From a virus, in the IMG/VR virus record IMGVR_UViG_3300029309_000139, positions 1-34,851 of that record: a stretch of 34,851 nucleotides of DNA. The stretch is one strand, 5' to 3'. Below, one piece after another: positions 34,779 to 34,851 of this stretch (position 1 is its first letter; every line of letters starts with the position of its first letter). A program made the translations under genes and the position numbers. The notes below the pieces were generated by a model. That model saw only the letters and a list, made by a program, of their open reading frames with translations, did not search any database and was not told where the DNA came from.

Positions 34779-34851
34779 ACCGTATTGAAATCGCTTGAAG
34801 TTACAGAGGTGGTGTTCAACAGCGCCTCGATTTGATCGGGCCCGACGGCGA
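34779..34851 (-). CDS. Major capsid protein, exon 1, 3' part (partial at window edge)
   Basis: Seventy-three bases encoding AVGPDQIEALLNTTSVTSSD then FNT and the first two bases of a Val codon. This joins to the part at 464-1 across the missing bases and to exon 2 after removal of the intron (phase 2 insertion, between codon positions 2 and 3). VGPDQIEALL and TSSDFNTVKALV are conserved in podovirus coat proteins; the intron sits in the latter, which fits the habit of introns to choose the most conserved sites. Confidence 0.9.

Overview
This window looks like nearly the whole genome of a temperate, short-tailed (podovirus-type) phage of a proteobacterium, linearised inside the major capsid gene. 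The virion genes are of the T7 type: gp8-like connector, scaffold, capsid, tubular tail proteins A and B, three or four ejection proteins, and a fibre with a gp17-like start. They are combined with a lambda-like lifestyle module: two divergent helix-turn-helix regulators, a tyrosine integrase, a tRNA-derived attP and a recombination operon. Several small basic proteins and membrane proteins resemble genes I know from marine phages, so an aquatic, probably alphaproteobacterial host is my guess; the host cannot be fixed from the sequence. I see no DNA polymerase, primase, helicase or RNA polymerase gene.

Both ends of the window lie in the same gene. The capsid protein starts at 464 (minus) and runs off position 1, and its later part enters at 34851. 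The reading frames show that 3n+2 bases are missing between the ends; I estimate 70-80 bases. There is one attP and no attL/attR pair, so this is the circular or virion form rather than an integrated prophage.

Layout in transcription order. (1) Late region, minus strand, about 25 kb: a putative lambda PR'-like promoter (6214-6186) followed at once by a terminator (6115-6085), then terS, terL, two proline-rich proteins, portal, Bbp19-like protein, scaffold, capsid (across the ends), a decoration-like protein, a terminator, tail tubes A and B, ejection proteins, fibre, glycine-rich adhesin, a lysis block (membrane proteins, EF-hand protein, holin, M15 endolysin) and six tiny basic proteins ending at 16246. 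(2) attP with repeated arm sites (15981-16244). (3) Integrase operon, minus strand, 15867-13821. (4) Recombination operon, plus strand, 10873 to about 13759: PD-(D/E)XK exonuclease, probable annealing protein and excisionase-like protein. (5) Repressor (plus, 10118) and cro-like gene (minus, 10029) with shared operators. (6) Early minus operon 10029-7623. (7) Early plus operon 6291-7645, which converges on it.

Five copies of one palindromic operator (consensus TTGRCATAWTATGYCA) overlap the -35 boxes of all the early promoters and of the integrase promoter, so a single repressor appears to silence every module. The late region seems to be controlled separately, by antitermination or activation at the promoter-terminator pair before terS.

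The most striking item is a compact 204-nt group I intron (34575-34778, minus) inside the major capsid gene. P1 to P9 can all be drawn, and splicing restores the capsid frame exactly. Other points of interest are a RelA/SpoT-like domain in an ejection protein, a cupredoxin-like domain in the tail fibre, a canonical EF-hand next to the holin, and integrase-arm-type repeats in the gap between terS and terL.
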